Of a DNA stretch of 48,966 nucleotides, positions 15,539 to 23,623 are shown piece by piece. The notes below the pieces were generated by a model, which was not told the DNA's origin, did no database searches, and saw only the letters and a list, made by a program, of their open reading frames with translations. Position 1 is the first letter of the stretch. Every line of letters begins with the position of its first letter. The position numbers and the translations under genes were made by a program. The DNA is from an uncultured Clostridia bacterium (lineage in GTDB: Bacteria > Bacillota > Clostridia > Christensenellales > Borkfalkiaceae): contig CANQPO010000007.1 in NCBI GenBank assembly GCA_947625695.1, positions 1 through 48,966 of the forward strand, read 5' to 3'.

Positions 15539-16297
15539 ATGAAAAAGGATCGCATTGAAGAAATTGCCGAGCTCCTCGACAAGCGCGGCAAATTGACCCT
15601 CAATCAGTTGGACACTTATTTCCCCGACGTCTCGCAGATGACACTTCGGCGTGACCTTTTGCAGCTCGAACAGGCGGGGCGCATCATTCGCGTCCGCGGC
15701 GGAGCAATGTCGGTAAAGGAGGTGCAGAAGGTCTCGAGCGAACCGTATGCCAAAAAGACCGCCATGCACACCGACGAAAAGATCCGCATCGCGCAAAAAG
15801 CGGCGAGCCTCATAGAGGAGAACTGCTCTCTCTTTATCGACGGCGGCACCACGGCAATGTGCCTTGCAAAAGAATTGCCCGACATTAACATTCACGTGTT
15901 TACCAACGGGCTTGCGGTCGCCATCGAGCTTGCGCAGAAGAAGAATCTCAACGTGACCATGCTCGGCGGGCAGGTGATGAAGGAAAACCTTTCCACCGCC
16001 TCCCCCGTTGCGAAGAGCTACTTCGAAAACACCAATTTCGAGCTCGCAATCATCTCGGCTTCGGCGTTCACGCCCGAGAACGGGTTCTCCTGCGGCTCCA
16101 TGGTGGAGGCGGACCTGCTCAAGATGACCCGCCAAAAGGCGAAGGCGATGTACATGATGCTCGACAGCTCCAAGATCGGCAAGATCATGCCGCACACCTT
16201 TGCGCGGCTGGAGGATATCGACGTGCTCATCACCGACGACGAGTTCCCCGCAGACCTCAAGGAAGAGTTCTTGCAGAGAGACATCGTTGTCATGTAA
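15539..16297 (+). CDS. DeoR family transcriptional regulator
   Basis: 252 residues. The N-terminal winged HTH (1-57, RIEEIAELLDKRGKLTLNQLD...MTLRRDLLQLEQAGRIIRVRGGA) and the phosphosugar-sensing domain (about 75-235, with IFIDGGTTA-like LFIDGGTTAMCLAKEL and GFSCGSMVEADLLKMTRQKAK) are complete. DeoR proteins usually repress sugar-use operons and respond to a phosphorylated sugar. AGGAGA lies upstream of ATG. It stands alone, with promoter 15468-15496 and a perfect terminator after it, so its targets are not evident from context. Confidence 0.93.
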   Translation: MKKDRIEEIAELLDKRGKLTLNQLDTYFPDVSQMTLRRDLLQLEQAGRIIRVRGGAMSVKEVQKVSSEPYAKKTAMHTDEKIRIAQKAASLIEENCSLFIDGGTTAMCLAKELPDINIHVFTNGLAVAIELAQKKNLNVTMLGGQVMKENLSTASPVAKSYFENTNFELAIISASAFTPENGFSCGSMVEADLLKMTRQKAKAMYMMLDSSKIGKIMPHTFARLEDIDVLITDDEFPADLKEEFLQRDIVVM

Positions 16298-16316
16298 TTG
16301 TTCATTTTATCAGAAC

Positions 16317-16355
16317 GCCGCGGCGTGCAAGCATTGCACGCCGCGGCTCTTTTTT
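16317..16355 (+). terminator. Terminator of the DeoR-family gene
   Basis: A perfect 14-bp stem (GCCGCGGCGTGCAA / TTGCACGCCGCGGC) with a three-base loop followed by TCTTTTTTA. Confidence 0.92.
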
Positions 16356-16375
16356 ATGTTATTTTTCAATACATA

Positions 16376-17188
16376 TTACTTTTTCGCCACGTAAACGATC
16401 CCCGCGGCGGAGGGCCCGATGTGCGCGCCCACGGCGCAGCAGATGGGAAAGACTCTCCCCTCCCGCCCGACCGCCTTCATGATCTCCTGCGGCGGCTCAG
16501 AGCTGTCCGTCTGCAAAAAGTAGACGGGGTAGTCTGGGTCGGCCTTCTCCCGCAAGAACTTCTGCGCGACCGCAAACAGCGCTTTTTTCTGCCCGTGCGC
16601 CATGCCGGCAAGCTCCACCGTCCCCGCCCCGCCGACGGTGACAAGGGGCTTTACGCCGAGCAGTCCTCCGACGAATGCGGCGCTCTTCTTCAGCCGCCCG
16701 CCCTTTTTGAGATACTCGAGGGTGTTGAGGCAGGCATAGAGACGGATGCGGGGGCGCAGTTCGTCGAGAATGGCGATAACCTCCTCCGCGCTCCTGTCTC
16801 GGTATTTTACCGCCGTCTCCACGAGAATGCGGAGCATTGCCGTCGTGCAGAGGGTATTATAGATGTGCACGCGCGTGAATCCCCCCTCTTCTTTTGCAAG
16901 ACGTGCAACGTTTTCGGAGCCCGAAAGCTGGGAAGAGATGAGGAGCACGAGGGTCTCCTCCCCCTCCGTCCGCGCAAACGCCTCCGAAAACTGCTCCTCG
17001 GAGGGCTGCGAGGTGTGCGGAAACTCCCCCGTAAGTAGCCTTTCGTAAAATTCTTTTTTGCTTATTTCCACCCCGTCGAGATAGGCCGTCCCGCCGAACA
17101 CGACGGTGAGCGGCACCACCTCCACCCCGAGTTTTTTCGCCTCTTCCTGCGAAATTTCCGCGGAAGAATCGGTGATGATCTTCAGCAT
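16376..17188 (-). CDS. DegV family fatty-acid-binding protein
   Basis: 270 residues. MLKIITDSSAEIS at the start, the TSQPSEEQF block near 68-76, LISSQLSGS near 92-100 and the GGRLKKSAAFVGGLLGVKPL loop near 165-185 are DegV hallmarks. DegV/FakB proteins bind one fatty acid and present it to the FakA kinase, feeding acyl-phosphate into phospholipid synthesis. No fakA is in the window. Promoter 17241-17269; GGGAGG precedes the ATG and lies next to a GC hairpin in the short leader. Confidence 0.93.
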   Translation of the reverse strand: MLKIITDSSAEISQEEAKKLGVEVVPLTVVFGGTAYLDGVEISKKEFYERLLTGEFPHTSQPSEEQFSEAFARTEGEETLVLLISSQLSGSENVARLAKEEGGFTRVHIYNTLCTTAMLRILVETAVKYRDRSAEEVIAILDELRPRIRLYACLNTLEYLKKGGRLKKSAAFVGGLLGVKPLVTVGGAGTVELAGMAHGQKKALFAVAQKFLREKADPDYPVYFLQTDSSEPPQEIMKAVGREGRVFPICCAVGAHIGPSAAGIVYVAKK

Positions 17189-17240
17189 ACGCGCCTCCCG
17201 AGCGGCGAAAAGCGCCGCCCTTTTTGCGAAATCACCGATG

Positions 17241-17269
17241 ATTATAACGCCATTTGTTCACTTTGTCAA
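17241..17269 (-). promoter_or_regulatory. Sigma-A promoter of the DegV gene
   Basis: TTGACA, 17 bases, TATAAT on the minus strand, a consensus promoter. Start expected near 17234. Confidence 0.88.
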
Positions 17270-17336
17270 CTGTTTTGCGCTTGTTTTGCGAATTTGGCTC
17301 GGAATAGCGCGCGGAGAGGCTTGCCGTTCTTAGTTT

Positions 17337-17640
17337 GTCATTTCGACCGAAGCGAGCCCGCGAGCGGAGTGGAGAAATCTCACATTATTATAATAAGGTA
17401 GAGATTTCTCGACACGCCTCGTTCCTCGGCGGCTCGAAATGACATTTGGAAATGGTGCCCACCCCCTTAATCCCCCTCCGATGGAGGGGGTTCCGTTGGG
17501 CGCGGGTTCCGCTTTCCCCTCCTTAGGAGGGGGTAGGGGGTGGTGTCCTTTGTTCTAATCGCTCACCGCTTTATTCACCACCTCAGTCACTTCGTGACAG
17601 CTCCTCCTCAGGAGGAGCCTTGGTGTCCCCTCTCCTACCT
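17337..17640. repeat. Dispersed palindromic repeat cluster
   Basis: Starts with a full hairpin element GTCATTTCGACCGAAGCG ... GGCTCGAAATGAC (17337-17445), then CCCACCCCCTTAATCCCCCTCC with its GGAGGGGG partner, and CCTCAGTCACTTCGTGACAGC plus CTCCTCCTCAGGAGGAG (17580-17620). No gene is seen. Confidence 0.85.
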
Positions 17641-17643
17641 ACT

Positions 17644-17856
17644 TTAATACACTGCAATCCCAAGCACATAGTCGGAGCGCACATCGAGAAGGGCGCAAAG
17701 TTTCGCAAATGTGTCGAGCGCGGGGAAAATATCCTGCTTCATATACTTGGAAACCGTCTGCGCCGAAACGCCGATCGCCTTCGCAATGTCCTTTTGCGCC
17801 ATGCCGCTGCCCGAAATTGCCTCCCTCAGCCGCACCTGAATGTCTTTTAACTCCAT
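17644..17856 (-). CDS. Small XRE family DNA-binding protein
   Basis: 70 residues, essentially one lambda-repressor-like HTH: MAQKDIAKAIGVSAQTVSKYMKQ is a complete helix-turn-helix with flanking helices, and LDTFAKLCALLDVRSDYVLGI closes the domain. Such single-domain regulators often repress a divergent promoter. Here the divergent gap contains a perfect inverted repeat TATCGCA-N5-TGCGATA directly beside a consensus plus-strand promoter that leads into a non-coding stretch. AGGGGGAA precedes the ATG. Confidence 0.88.
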   Translation of the reverse strand: MELKDIQVRLREAISGSGMAQKDIAKAIGVSAQTVSKYMKQDIFPALDTFAKLCALLDVRSDYVLGIAVY

Positions 17857-17889
17857 AATTCCCCCTAATTTTGAACTTTTTCAAAAAAA

Positions 17890-17943
17890 TATCGCACAAT
17901 ATGCGATAAAACACTTGACAATCGTATATTAGGTGATTATAAT
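17890..17943 (+). promoter_or_regulatory. Consensus promoter and operator for the structured RNA at 17950
   Basis: TTGACA (17915-17920), 17 bases, TATAAT (17938-17943). The perfect inverted repeat TATCGCA-N5-TGCGATA (17890-17908) ends six bases before the -35 box and is the likely site of the divergent XRE protein. Confidence 0.8.
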
Positions 17944-17949
17944 AGGGGT

Positions 17950-18132
17950 AGTTTCCGAAATTTCTTTACCTCGGAAACGGAAAACCGATCACAAATACTT
18001 TCCCCCTAAAAAAGTCATTTTGATTCGGTTTTCCAAAACGCGCGCACGGCAGTCCTTTCGCCGTGCGCGTCCTTATCGGAGGAAATATGAGAAAAAAGGG
18101 CGCGAAAAAGGACGGGGGGTTCCCGTCCTTTT
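17950..18132 (+). ncRNA. Candidate structured small RNA (possibly with a short ORF)
   Basis: From the consensus promoter no ordinary gene follows. Instead four successive stems are seen: 17951-17958 with 17971-17978 (GTTTCCGA/TCGGAAAC, 8 bp), 17979-17991 with 18021-18034 (13 bp and one bulge), 18041-18050 with 18060-18069 (10 bp, CGCGCACGGC/GCCGTGCGCG), and the terminator stem 18110-18116 with 18122-18128 followed by T-rich DNA. Between stems 3 and 4 GGAGG precedes ATG 18087 by four bases; the 32-codon frame MRKKGAKKDGG... would run through the terminator into antisense of pckA, so I doubt it. No known RNA class was recognised. Confidence 0.55.
18105..18132. terminator. Bidirectional terminator shared by pckA and the structured RNA
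   Basis: GGACGGG, five-base loop, CCCGTCC, flanked by five A on the left and T-rich sequence on the right, so it can work in both directions between the convergent transcripts. Confidence 0.85.
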
Positions 18133-18141
18133 GGTTTTGTT

Positions 18142-19914
18142 TTATGCTTCGCAGTTTGCTTTCAAAACTCTCAGGCTCTCTCTGAGTTCCTCTGGCAGGC
18201 GGTCGCCGAATTGCTCGTAGTAGCCCGCGATCTCATCCGCCTCCGCGCTCCAGCGCGCCTTATCCACATAGAGAATGCTCTCGAGCGTCTCCTCCGAAAG
18301 GTCAAGCCCCTCAAGGTCGATGTCCCTTGCATAAGGCACATAGCCGATCGCCGTCTCTCTTGCGTCCACCGCGTTCTGGCATCTCTTTAAGATCCAGTCG
18401 AGAACGCGCATGTTGTCGCCGAAGCCCGGCCAGATGAAGTGGCCCTCCGCGTCCTGACGGAACCAATTGACGTTGAAGATCTTGGGCGGGTTCTTGATCT
18501 TTTTGCCCATCTCGATCCAATGCCCGAAGTAGTCCGCCATGTGGTAGCCCGCGAACGGCTTCATCGCCATGGGGTCGTGGCGCAGAACGCCGACTGCGCC
18601 CGTCGCCGCCGCCGTGGTCTCGCTCGACATAATGGAGCCGACGAACACACCGTGGTTCCAATCGCGGGACTGGTAGACGAGGGGAGTGGTGGTCGCCCGT
18701 CTGCCGCCGAAGATGATGGCGTCGAGCGGGACCCCCTCCTTGGAGTTGAATTCGGGAGAAAGGCAAGGGCAGCCCGTTGCGGGAGCGGTGAAGCGGGAAT
18801 TGGGGTGCGCCGCTTTTGTGCCGCTCTCAGGCGTCCATTCGTTTCCGAGCCAATCGATGAGGTGCGCGGGAGCCTGCTTGGTGAGCCCCTCCCACCACAC
18901 GGTGTTGTCGGCAGGGTCGATGGCGACATTGGTGAAGATGGTCCCCTTTCTCGTTGCGGCGAGGGCGTTGGGGTTGCTCTTTTCGTTGGTGCCCGGGGCT
19001 ACGCCGAAGAAGCCGTTCTCGGGGTTCACCGCCCAGAGTCTGCCGTCCGCGCCCACTCTGATCCAAGCGATGTCATCGCCAACGCATTCCACTTTATACC
19101 CCTTTTCGAGGTAGTGTTTGGGGGGAATGAGCATGGCAAGGTTGGTCTTGCCGCAGGCGGAGGGGAACGCCGCCGCCACATAGTGCTTTTCGCCGCTCGG
19201 GTAAGTGACCCCCAAAATGAGCATGTGCTCTGCCATCCAGCCCTCGTTCTTGCCGAGGTAGGAGGCGATACGCAACGCAAAGCACTTTTTGCCGAGCAGA
19301 ACGTTGCCGCCGTAAGCGGAGTTCACAGAGATGATGGTGTCGTCCTCGGGGAAGTGCATGATGTAGCGCTTTTCGGGATCGACGTCGCACTTGCAGTGGA
19401 AGCCCTTGATGAAGTCGCCGTCCTCGCCGAGGTAATCGTAGCATTCCGTTCCCACTCTTGTCATGATCGCCATGTTGAGGACGACGTAGATGGAGTCGGT
19501 GACCTCGACGCCGATCTTGGAGAAGGGAGAGCCCACCACGCCCATCGAATAGGGAATGACGTACATGGTGCGCCCTTTCATCTTGCCGCGGGCGATGTTG
19601 CGGCAGAGGGCGTAGGCCTCCTGAGGGTCCATCCAATAATTGATGGGGCCGGCGTCCTCCTTATTTTTGCAGCAGATGAAGGTGCGGTCCTCCACGCGCG
19701 CGACGTCGTTTTGCGCGGTGCGGTGGTAGTAGCAGCCGGGGAGCTTTTCCTGGTTGAGCTTGATCATCTCCCCCGTTTTGACCCCCTCCTTTCTGAGCTC
19801 TTCGAGCTGCGCTTCGCTGCCGTCGATCCAGACGATATTGTCGGGGCAGGCGAGTTCTGCGCTCTCTTTGACGAACGCGAGAACTTTTTTGTTGTTGGTA
19901 AGTGCCGATGTCAT
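18142..19914 (-). CDS. pckG: Phosphoenolpyruvate carboxykinase (GTP)
   Basis: 590 residues from ATG 19914, with GGAGG six bases upstream; an open frame continues upstream but only through repeat DNA. FPSACGKTNLAM (P-loop), CVGDDIAW (metal site), the PCPCLSPEF-type substrate loop and FNVNWFRQDAEGHFIWPGFGDN are diagnostic for the GTP-dependent family, which is not homologous in detail to the ATP enzyme of most Bacilli. It interconverts oxaloacetate and PEP with CO2 release or fixation; in fermenting Clostridia the carboxylating direction is possible. Monocistronic, terminator 18105-18132. Confidence 0.97.
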   Translation of the reverse strand: MTSALTNNKKVLAFVKESAELACPDNIVWIDGSEAQLEELRKEGVKTGEMIKLNQEKLPGCYYHRTAQNDVARVEDRTFICCKNKEDAGPINYWMDPQEAYALCRNIARGKMKGRTMYVIPYSMGVVGSPFSKIGVEVTDSIYVVLNMAIMTRVGTECYDYLGEDGDFIKGFHCKCDVDPEKRYIMHFPEDDTIISVNSAYGGNVLLGKKCFALRIASYLGKNEGWMAEHMLILGVTYPSGEKHYVAAAFPSACGKTNLAMLIPPKHYLEKGYKVECVGDDIAWIRVGADGRLWAVNPENGFFGVAPGTNEKSNPNALAATRKGTIFTNVAIDPADNTVWWEGLTKQAPAHLIDWLGNEWTPESGTKAAHPNSRFTAPATGCPCLSPEFNSKEGVPLDAIIFGGRRATTTPLVYQSRDWNHGVFVGSIMSSETTAAATGAVGVLRHDPMAMKPFAGYHMADYFGHWIEMGKKIKNPPKIFNVNWFRQDAEGHFIWPGFGDNMRVLDWILKRCQNAVDARETAIGYVPYARDIDLEGLDLSEETLESILYVDKARWSAEADEIAGYYEQFGDRLPEELRESLRVLKANCEA

Positions 19915-19975
19915 AGTTGACCTCCGAATGTATTTTTCCGTTGAATGGGCAAACCGCCCAACTTCTTCCAAATAC

Positions 19976-20004
19976 AGTATAGCACGAAAGTTTGTCAAAG
20001 TAAA
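19976..20004 (-). promoter_or_regulatory. Probable promoter of pckG
   Basis: TTTACT, 17 bases, TATACT on the minus strand, about 55 bases before the RBS. An overlapping TTGACA lies at non-ideal spacing, so the -35 assignment is uncertain. Confidence 0.6.
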
Positions 20005-20024
20005 CCCTTTTGAAAAAATTTTGT

Positions 20025-20220
20025 GGGAAGGAGTTGGGGGAGTTACTCTTGCTGTCCCCCGCAGAGCGGGGGAAAGTGGCACGCAGTGCCGAAAGGGTTC
20101 TCGGAAAACCCCTCAGTCACCTGCGGTGACAGCTCCCCTACAGGGGAGCCGAGAGGTGCCCCTCCCCTACCCCTTTTAGGGGGAGACTCCCGCGTTAGCG
20201 GGTGGTGGGGGTCCTTCCCT
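20025..20220. repeat. Dispersed palindromic repeat cluster
   Basis: Contains CTTGCTGTCCCCCGCAGAGCG, GTGGCACGCAGTGCCGAAAGG, CCTCAGTCACCTGCGGTGAC with CTCCCCTACAGGGGAG, and CCCCTCCCCTACCCC. The same ordered set occurs at 46800-46940. No gene is seen. Confidence 0.85.
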
Positions 20221-20223
20221 CCC

Positions 20224-21138
20224 TCAACTATGCGAAACCTTTACATAGTCTCCTGTGTCGGCGTCCTGAAAGACGACAAAATAGCCGTCGTTCTCCGAAT
20301 AGGGGCCGACGGGCACAAAGACGCTCGCTTCCTTCGCCTCTTCGGGCGGGGAATTCTTGATCGCCACGCAGAGGTATTTGGGGATTCCCTCCGCATACAT
20401 CACCCCGAGCAGCGCGCTCTCCGTTTTCACCCACTCCGAATTCGGAAGCACCGCGCACAGCGTATTATCCCGCGGGTATTTTTCAAACGCCTCTCTGAGC
20501 TTTGCCGCGATCTTATAATAATATGTAAGCCCGCCCCGCTTGAGGCGGAAGGGGTGTTCGGTTTGCTCTTCGGGCGGGTAGACGGGGCCGTTTTCATAGA
20601 AGTTCGCGCTTGCGATCGCCTCGTCGTCGTACTTTGCCGTAGCCATATCCGAAAGCGGCTCTTCCTCGCTGTCGGGTACGGGGATCGCGGGGGCGAGGGG
20701 CACCTGCGGCGAGGGCACGCCCGGGATCTGGTTGGGGGGCATGGGCACGGGAATGGGCCGCTTCCTCGGCCGCTCGGAGAGCGCCTGCAGGAGAGGGAGA
20801 TAATTGTCGGGCGCGTTTCCGCATCTGCCGAAGGCGATCGGCTCCGCCTCCCCTTTCACAAAGCACAAAAGGACCGAAAATCCCTCTGCAACGGAGGGCG
20901 TTTCCCACGCTTTGAGCGCCTCGTTTCCCTTGAGTTCAAAGGAGTAATAGCTTCCCCCCGCCTGCACGACGAGGACATACCTGCCCTCCGCAAGAGGGGC
21001 GAGCCCCGCAATGCGCGGCGTGATCGTGAGTTCTCCACCCAGCCGCTCCGCATACACCGCCCCCGTCACGGGACCGCCGTCCGCCGTGAAGCCCTTCTTC
21101 ATCTGTTTGAGAATGCAAAGTCTCTTTTCGTATGCCAT
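20224..21138 (-). CDS. Uncharacterised two-domain protein with proline-rich linker
   Basis: 304 residues, not recognised. Residues 1-115 are beta-rich (GGELTITPRIAGLAPLAEGRYVLVV, YYSFELKG). Residues about 122-160 are a proline linker (RPRKRPIPVPMPPNQIP...). The C-terminal 130 residues contain a helical/beta domain with YYKIAAKLREAFEKYPRDNTL and ESALLGVMYAEGIPKYLCVAI. No signal peptide or membrane helix. AAGGAA lies seven bases before ATG. Similar hypothetical proteins appear to be common in Clostridia, but I cannot give a function. The next upstream gene is separated by a strong terminator. Confidence 0.75.
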   Translation of the reverse strand: MAYEKRLCILKQMKKGFTADGGPVTGAVYAERLGGELTITPRIAGLAPLAEGRYVLVVQAGGSYYSFELKGNEALKAWETPSVAEGFSVLLCFVKGEAEPIAFGRCGNAPDNYLPLLQALSERPRKRPIPVPMPPNQIPGVPSPQVPLAPAIPVPDSEEEPLSDMATAKYDDEAIASANFYENGPVYPPEEQTEHPFRLKRGGLTYYYKIAAKLREAFEKYPRDNTLCAVLPNSEWVKTESALLGVMYAEGIPKYLCVAIKNSPPEEAKEASVFVPVGPYSENDGYFVVFQDADTGDYVKVSHS

Positions 21139-21210
21139 ATCCGTTCCTTATTTTTCGTTCCTTCCTTTTAGTTTACCCCAAACGGGAGAGCGAAAACTGC
21201 AAACGGGTGT

Positions 21211-21243
21211 CAAAAAACCGCGACTTTGCGCGGTTTTCTTTTT
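21211..21243. terminator. Terminator of the beta-propeller-like gene
   Basis: AAAACCGCG, six-base loop, CGCGGTTTT with T-rich flanks on both sides, 23 bases after the stop at 21266. Confidence 0.85.
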
Positions 21244-21265
21244 GCATAGGAACATCAGCGGTGCG

Positions 21266-22462
21266 TCACAAAGCAAAGATCTCGGAGGGTGCCGCCGCTA
21301 CACTTTCGGTGGCAAGGCAGAGACATTTTTCGGTATCCGCGATCTTGCGGGAGGTGCCGTCCTTCACATAAAAGATGTGCCTGCCGTTGGTGCAGTACAC
21401 CCCGCCGTCCTTACAGAGGGCAAAGTCGCACACGCCGCACTTTACGGTCTCCTCCCCCTGCGGCGTGCGTTTTACGAGTTTCCAGCTCATGGGGATAAAG
21501 CCCGCCTCCCCTTTCTGCTTCTTTGCGTTGCGCTTAAATTCGCGGTCGGCGTCGAGGAGGGCGCCGTCCAGCCAGAGTTTGCGCGCGTCCGTCTTTTTGC
21601 CGCGAGCGGGATTCTCTCCTCCCTCCGTCTGCGAGGTGAGGCTCGTGTGCCCGAAGATGGCGACGAACGCCTGCAAAAAGCCGAAGATCGCCTTGAGGAT
21701 GCGGAAGGGAAAGAGGAGAATATCGACAAACACGTTACCCCTCTTTTCGGGGCGGTTGGGCCGCTTTATGTAATACAGGTCGCCGTTTGGGGAAAATTTC
21801 GGCTTGACGAGGGCGCATTTTTTCTCCCCCGCGACCTCTTTAATCTCCATAGTATCAAGGTTGAGCGCGCAGATCACGGCGGGGGCGTAACTGCCCGTAA
21901 ACTCCCCCTGCGCATTTCTGCCCACCCCCGCGCTGTCGAAATAGAGTACGTTGGGCTCACGGGGAGAGAAGCAGGGATCGGCGTCCCGCGCGTCCCCCTC
22001 GGTGAGGGTTTTGAGTTCGGAAGTGTTTGCGTCGAGGGTGCCGACGGAGGAAGCCGCCCCGTCCCGCCGCACGGTGATGGCAAGAAGATTTCCCGCAGGA
22101 CTCAAAGAGAGGATCTCCTCGTCGGATGTGGAGAGAATGTGCTCTTCACGCGCCTTTTTGTCGGCGACGTCCTTGCGGTACACACCCGAGGAACCGTTGA
22201 CGGTGAAGGAATAGACGACCTTCCCCTCCTGCCAAGCAACGCCGTTGACGCATGCCTCTACTTTCTCCGCTCTGCGGGCGTTGTAGAGGTCGTAATCACC
22301 GCGGAAGCGCGCGCCGTCGCCGCCGAATTTCCACTCGTCGTTTTTTACGCGCGTCTCGGCATACTCGCGGTAGCGCAGGATATATTCGCTCTCGTACAAA
22401 GAGACAGTCTCGCCGTCGAACACGCCGAGCTTTTCGCCGTCCCCGAAACACAATTTTTCCAT
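21266..22462 (-). CDS. Uncharacterised WD40/PD40-like beta-propeller protein
   Basis: 398 residues from ATG 22462. Repeating motifs LSPAGNLLAITV, CFSPREPNVLYFDSA, PKFSPNGDLYYIKRPN and ALCKDGGVYCTNGRHIFYVKDG resemble blades of PD40-type propellers. One hydrophobic/amphipathic segment (GNVFVDILLFPFRILKAIFGF, about 246-275) interrupts the propeller and might touch the membrane. No signal peptide. The -10 box TATAAT ends six bases before the ATG and no RBS is present, so the transcript is predicted to be leaderless. Function unknown. Confidence 0.75.
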   Translation of the reverse strand: MEKLCFGDGEKLGVFDGETVSLYESEYILRYREYAETRVKNDEWKFGGDGARFRGDYDLYNARRAEKVEACVNGVAWQEGKVVYSFTVNGSSGVYRKDVADKKAREEHILSTSDEEILSLSPAGNLLAITVRRDGAASSVGTLDANTSELKTLTEGDARDADPCFSPREPNVLYFDSAGVGRNAQGEFTGSYAPAVICALNLDTMEIKEVAGEKKCALVKPKFSPNGDLYYIKRPNRPEKRGNVFVDILLFPFRILKAIFGFLQAFVAIFGHTSLTSQTEGGENPARGKKTDARKLWLDGALLDADREFKRNAKKQKGEAGFIPMSWKLVKRTPQGEETVKCGVCDFALCKDGGVYCTNGRHIFYVKDGTSRKIADTEKCLCLATESVAAAPSEIFAL

Positions 22463-22468
22463 AGGTCG

Positions 22469-22498
22469 ATTATAACATAGAGAGAACGGTTTTGTAAA
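22469..22498 (-). promoter_or_regulatory. Promoter predicting a leaderless mRNA for the propeller gene
   Basis: TTTACA (18 bases) or TTACAA (17 bases), then TATAAT on the minus strand; the -10 box ends six bases before ATG 22462. Confidence 0.75.
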
Positions 22499-22499
22499 G

Positions 22500-23160
22500 A
22501 AAATTTTAAGGGTAGTCCCCCTTGCTGTCCTCAATTTGTCATTTCGTCCCACGCTTCTTATTGTCATTTCGACCAAGCGTAGCGCGTGGAGAAATCTCTC
22601 CTTGTTAGGGCTCCCGAAAAAGATTGCAACGTAAGATTTTTGGGAAGAGGAGCCACCGCACGCAAGTGGAGCTTTTCGTAAAGAAAAGCTCCACTTGCGT
22701 GCGTGAGGCGACGAGCGGTAGAGACCCATTCGACTCCGCTTCGTTCAGCTACTTCGTCGCAAGCTCCTCGTGCCGCGCATAGAGAATCAGAACTGCGCGC
22801 GGGACGACTACGCTCGACATGACATTTAGAAAAAGAGGTAGAGATGTTTCGACTACGGCTTACGCCTCCGCTCAACATGACGTGATTTGGGAAGCCACCC
22901 ACCCCCTTAGTCCCCCTCCGAAGGAGGGGGTTTTGCTTGCCCCTCCGTGGAGGTTCCGCCTTCTTACCCCCTCCGCGGGAGGGGGGTGCTTGCTGTCCCC
23001 CGCGCAAGCGGGGGACAGTGGCACGCAGTGCCGAAAGGGGGGTGGTGTACCGAGCAAAAAAATAAGGCGCCCTTCCCCTGCCCCTCCCCCAACAAGTTGG
23101 GGGAGGGCGAGTTTCACCACCTCAGTCACTTCGTGACAGCTCCTCCTTGGGAGGAGCCTT
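22500..23160. repeat. Large cluster of dispersed palindromic repeats
   Basis: No gene is seen. A GTCATTTCGACCAAGCGTAGC half element (22563) and its partner CTACGCTCGACATGACATTT (22808) are pushed about 200 bases apart by inserted hairpin DNA. Then CCACCCCCTTAGTCCCCCTCC (22907), CTGTCCCCCGCGCAAGCGGGG (22992), GGCACGCAGTGCCGAAAGG, CCTGCCCCTCCCCCAACAAG (23078) and CTCAGTCACTTCGTGACAGC with CTCCTCCTTGGGAGGAG (23120-23158). Confidence 0.85.
22607..22703. repeat. Nested hairpins inserted in a repeat element
   Basis: A perfect 21-bp inverted repeat (22657-22677 with 22683-22703, starting CGCACGCAAGTGGAGC) with a five-base loop. Just left of it GGCTCC (from 22609) pairs with GGAGCC, enclosing AAAAA/TTTTT arms. 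It splits an otherwise intact GTCATTTCGACC element, like a small insertion. Confidence 0.8.
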
Positions 23161-23164
23161 TTCC

Positions 23165-23623
23165 TTACACAAAAAGGACGGGAACATCCTTGCGGCGGGC
23201 GTAGCTTACCGTGTACGCCGTGCCGCCCTGCTCCTTGGTGCAGTACGCAAGCAGCACGTCCGCGCAGTCCACCATGTAGCGGTTGCGGGCGAGGAAGCAC
23301 CCTGCACGGTATTCGGGAAAGAGGACCGTTGTGCGGTCGCACCACGTGATGAGCTCGTCGTAAACGCGGCGGTCGCGCGCGGTAAACCGCCTTTCGAACC
23401 CCGCAAAGGGAATGCACGCCTCCACGAACAGCTTTTTCTTCTTTTTCAGCGCGGCGAGGCAGGACATTGCCGCAAGGTCGAACCCCTCCGCCATGCCGCA
23501 GAAAAAGGTCTCACACCCGCCCTCTATCAGCAGCTCGAGGCGGTCATACAGCGCGTTTTTATCGAACTCCCGCGGCAGTTCGCGGTGCCCCGTGAGCGCA
23601 CAGCTCAGATAGACTTTCTTCAT
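23165..23623 (-). CDS. SLOG-domain protein (YpsA/DUF1273-like)
   Basis: 152 residues. SCALTGHRELP at the start, FFCGMAEGFDLAAMSCLAALK near 42-62, RNRYMVDCADVLLAYC and GGTAYTVSYARRK near the end are the conserved blocks of the Rossmann-like SLOG family that binds nucleotides or nucleotide-derived ligands. YpsA of Bacillus affects cell division, but family roles differ. The ATG overlaps the rsmG stop as ATGA, with AGGAGTG upstream, so it is translationally coupled to rsmG. Confidence 0.85.
   Translation of the reverse strand: MKKVYLSCALTGHRELPREFDKNALYDRLELLIEGGCETFFCGMAEGFDLAAMSCLAALKKKKKLFVEACIPFAGFERRFTARDRRVYDELITWCDRTTVLFPEYRAGCFLARNRYMVDCADVLLAYCTKEQGGTAYTVSYARRKDVPVLFV

Noticed and set aside
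18087..18185. 32-codon frame MRKKGAKKDGG... behind GGAGG
   Set aside because: It runs through the intrinsic terminator and into pckG antisense, and the RBS spacing is only four bases. Kept only as a remark under the structured RNA.
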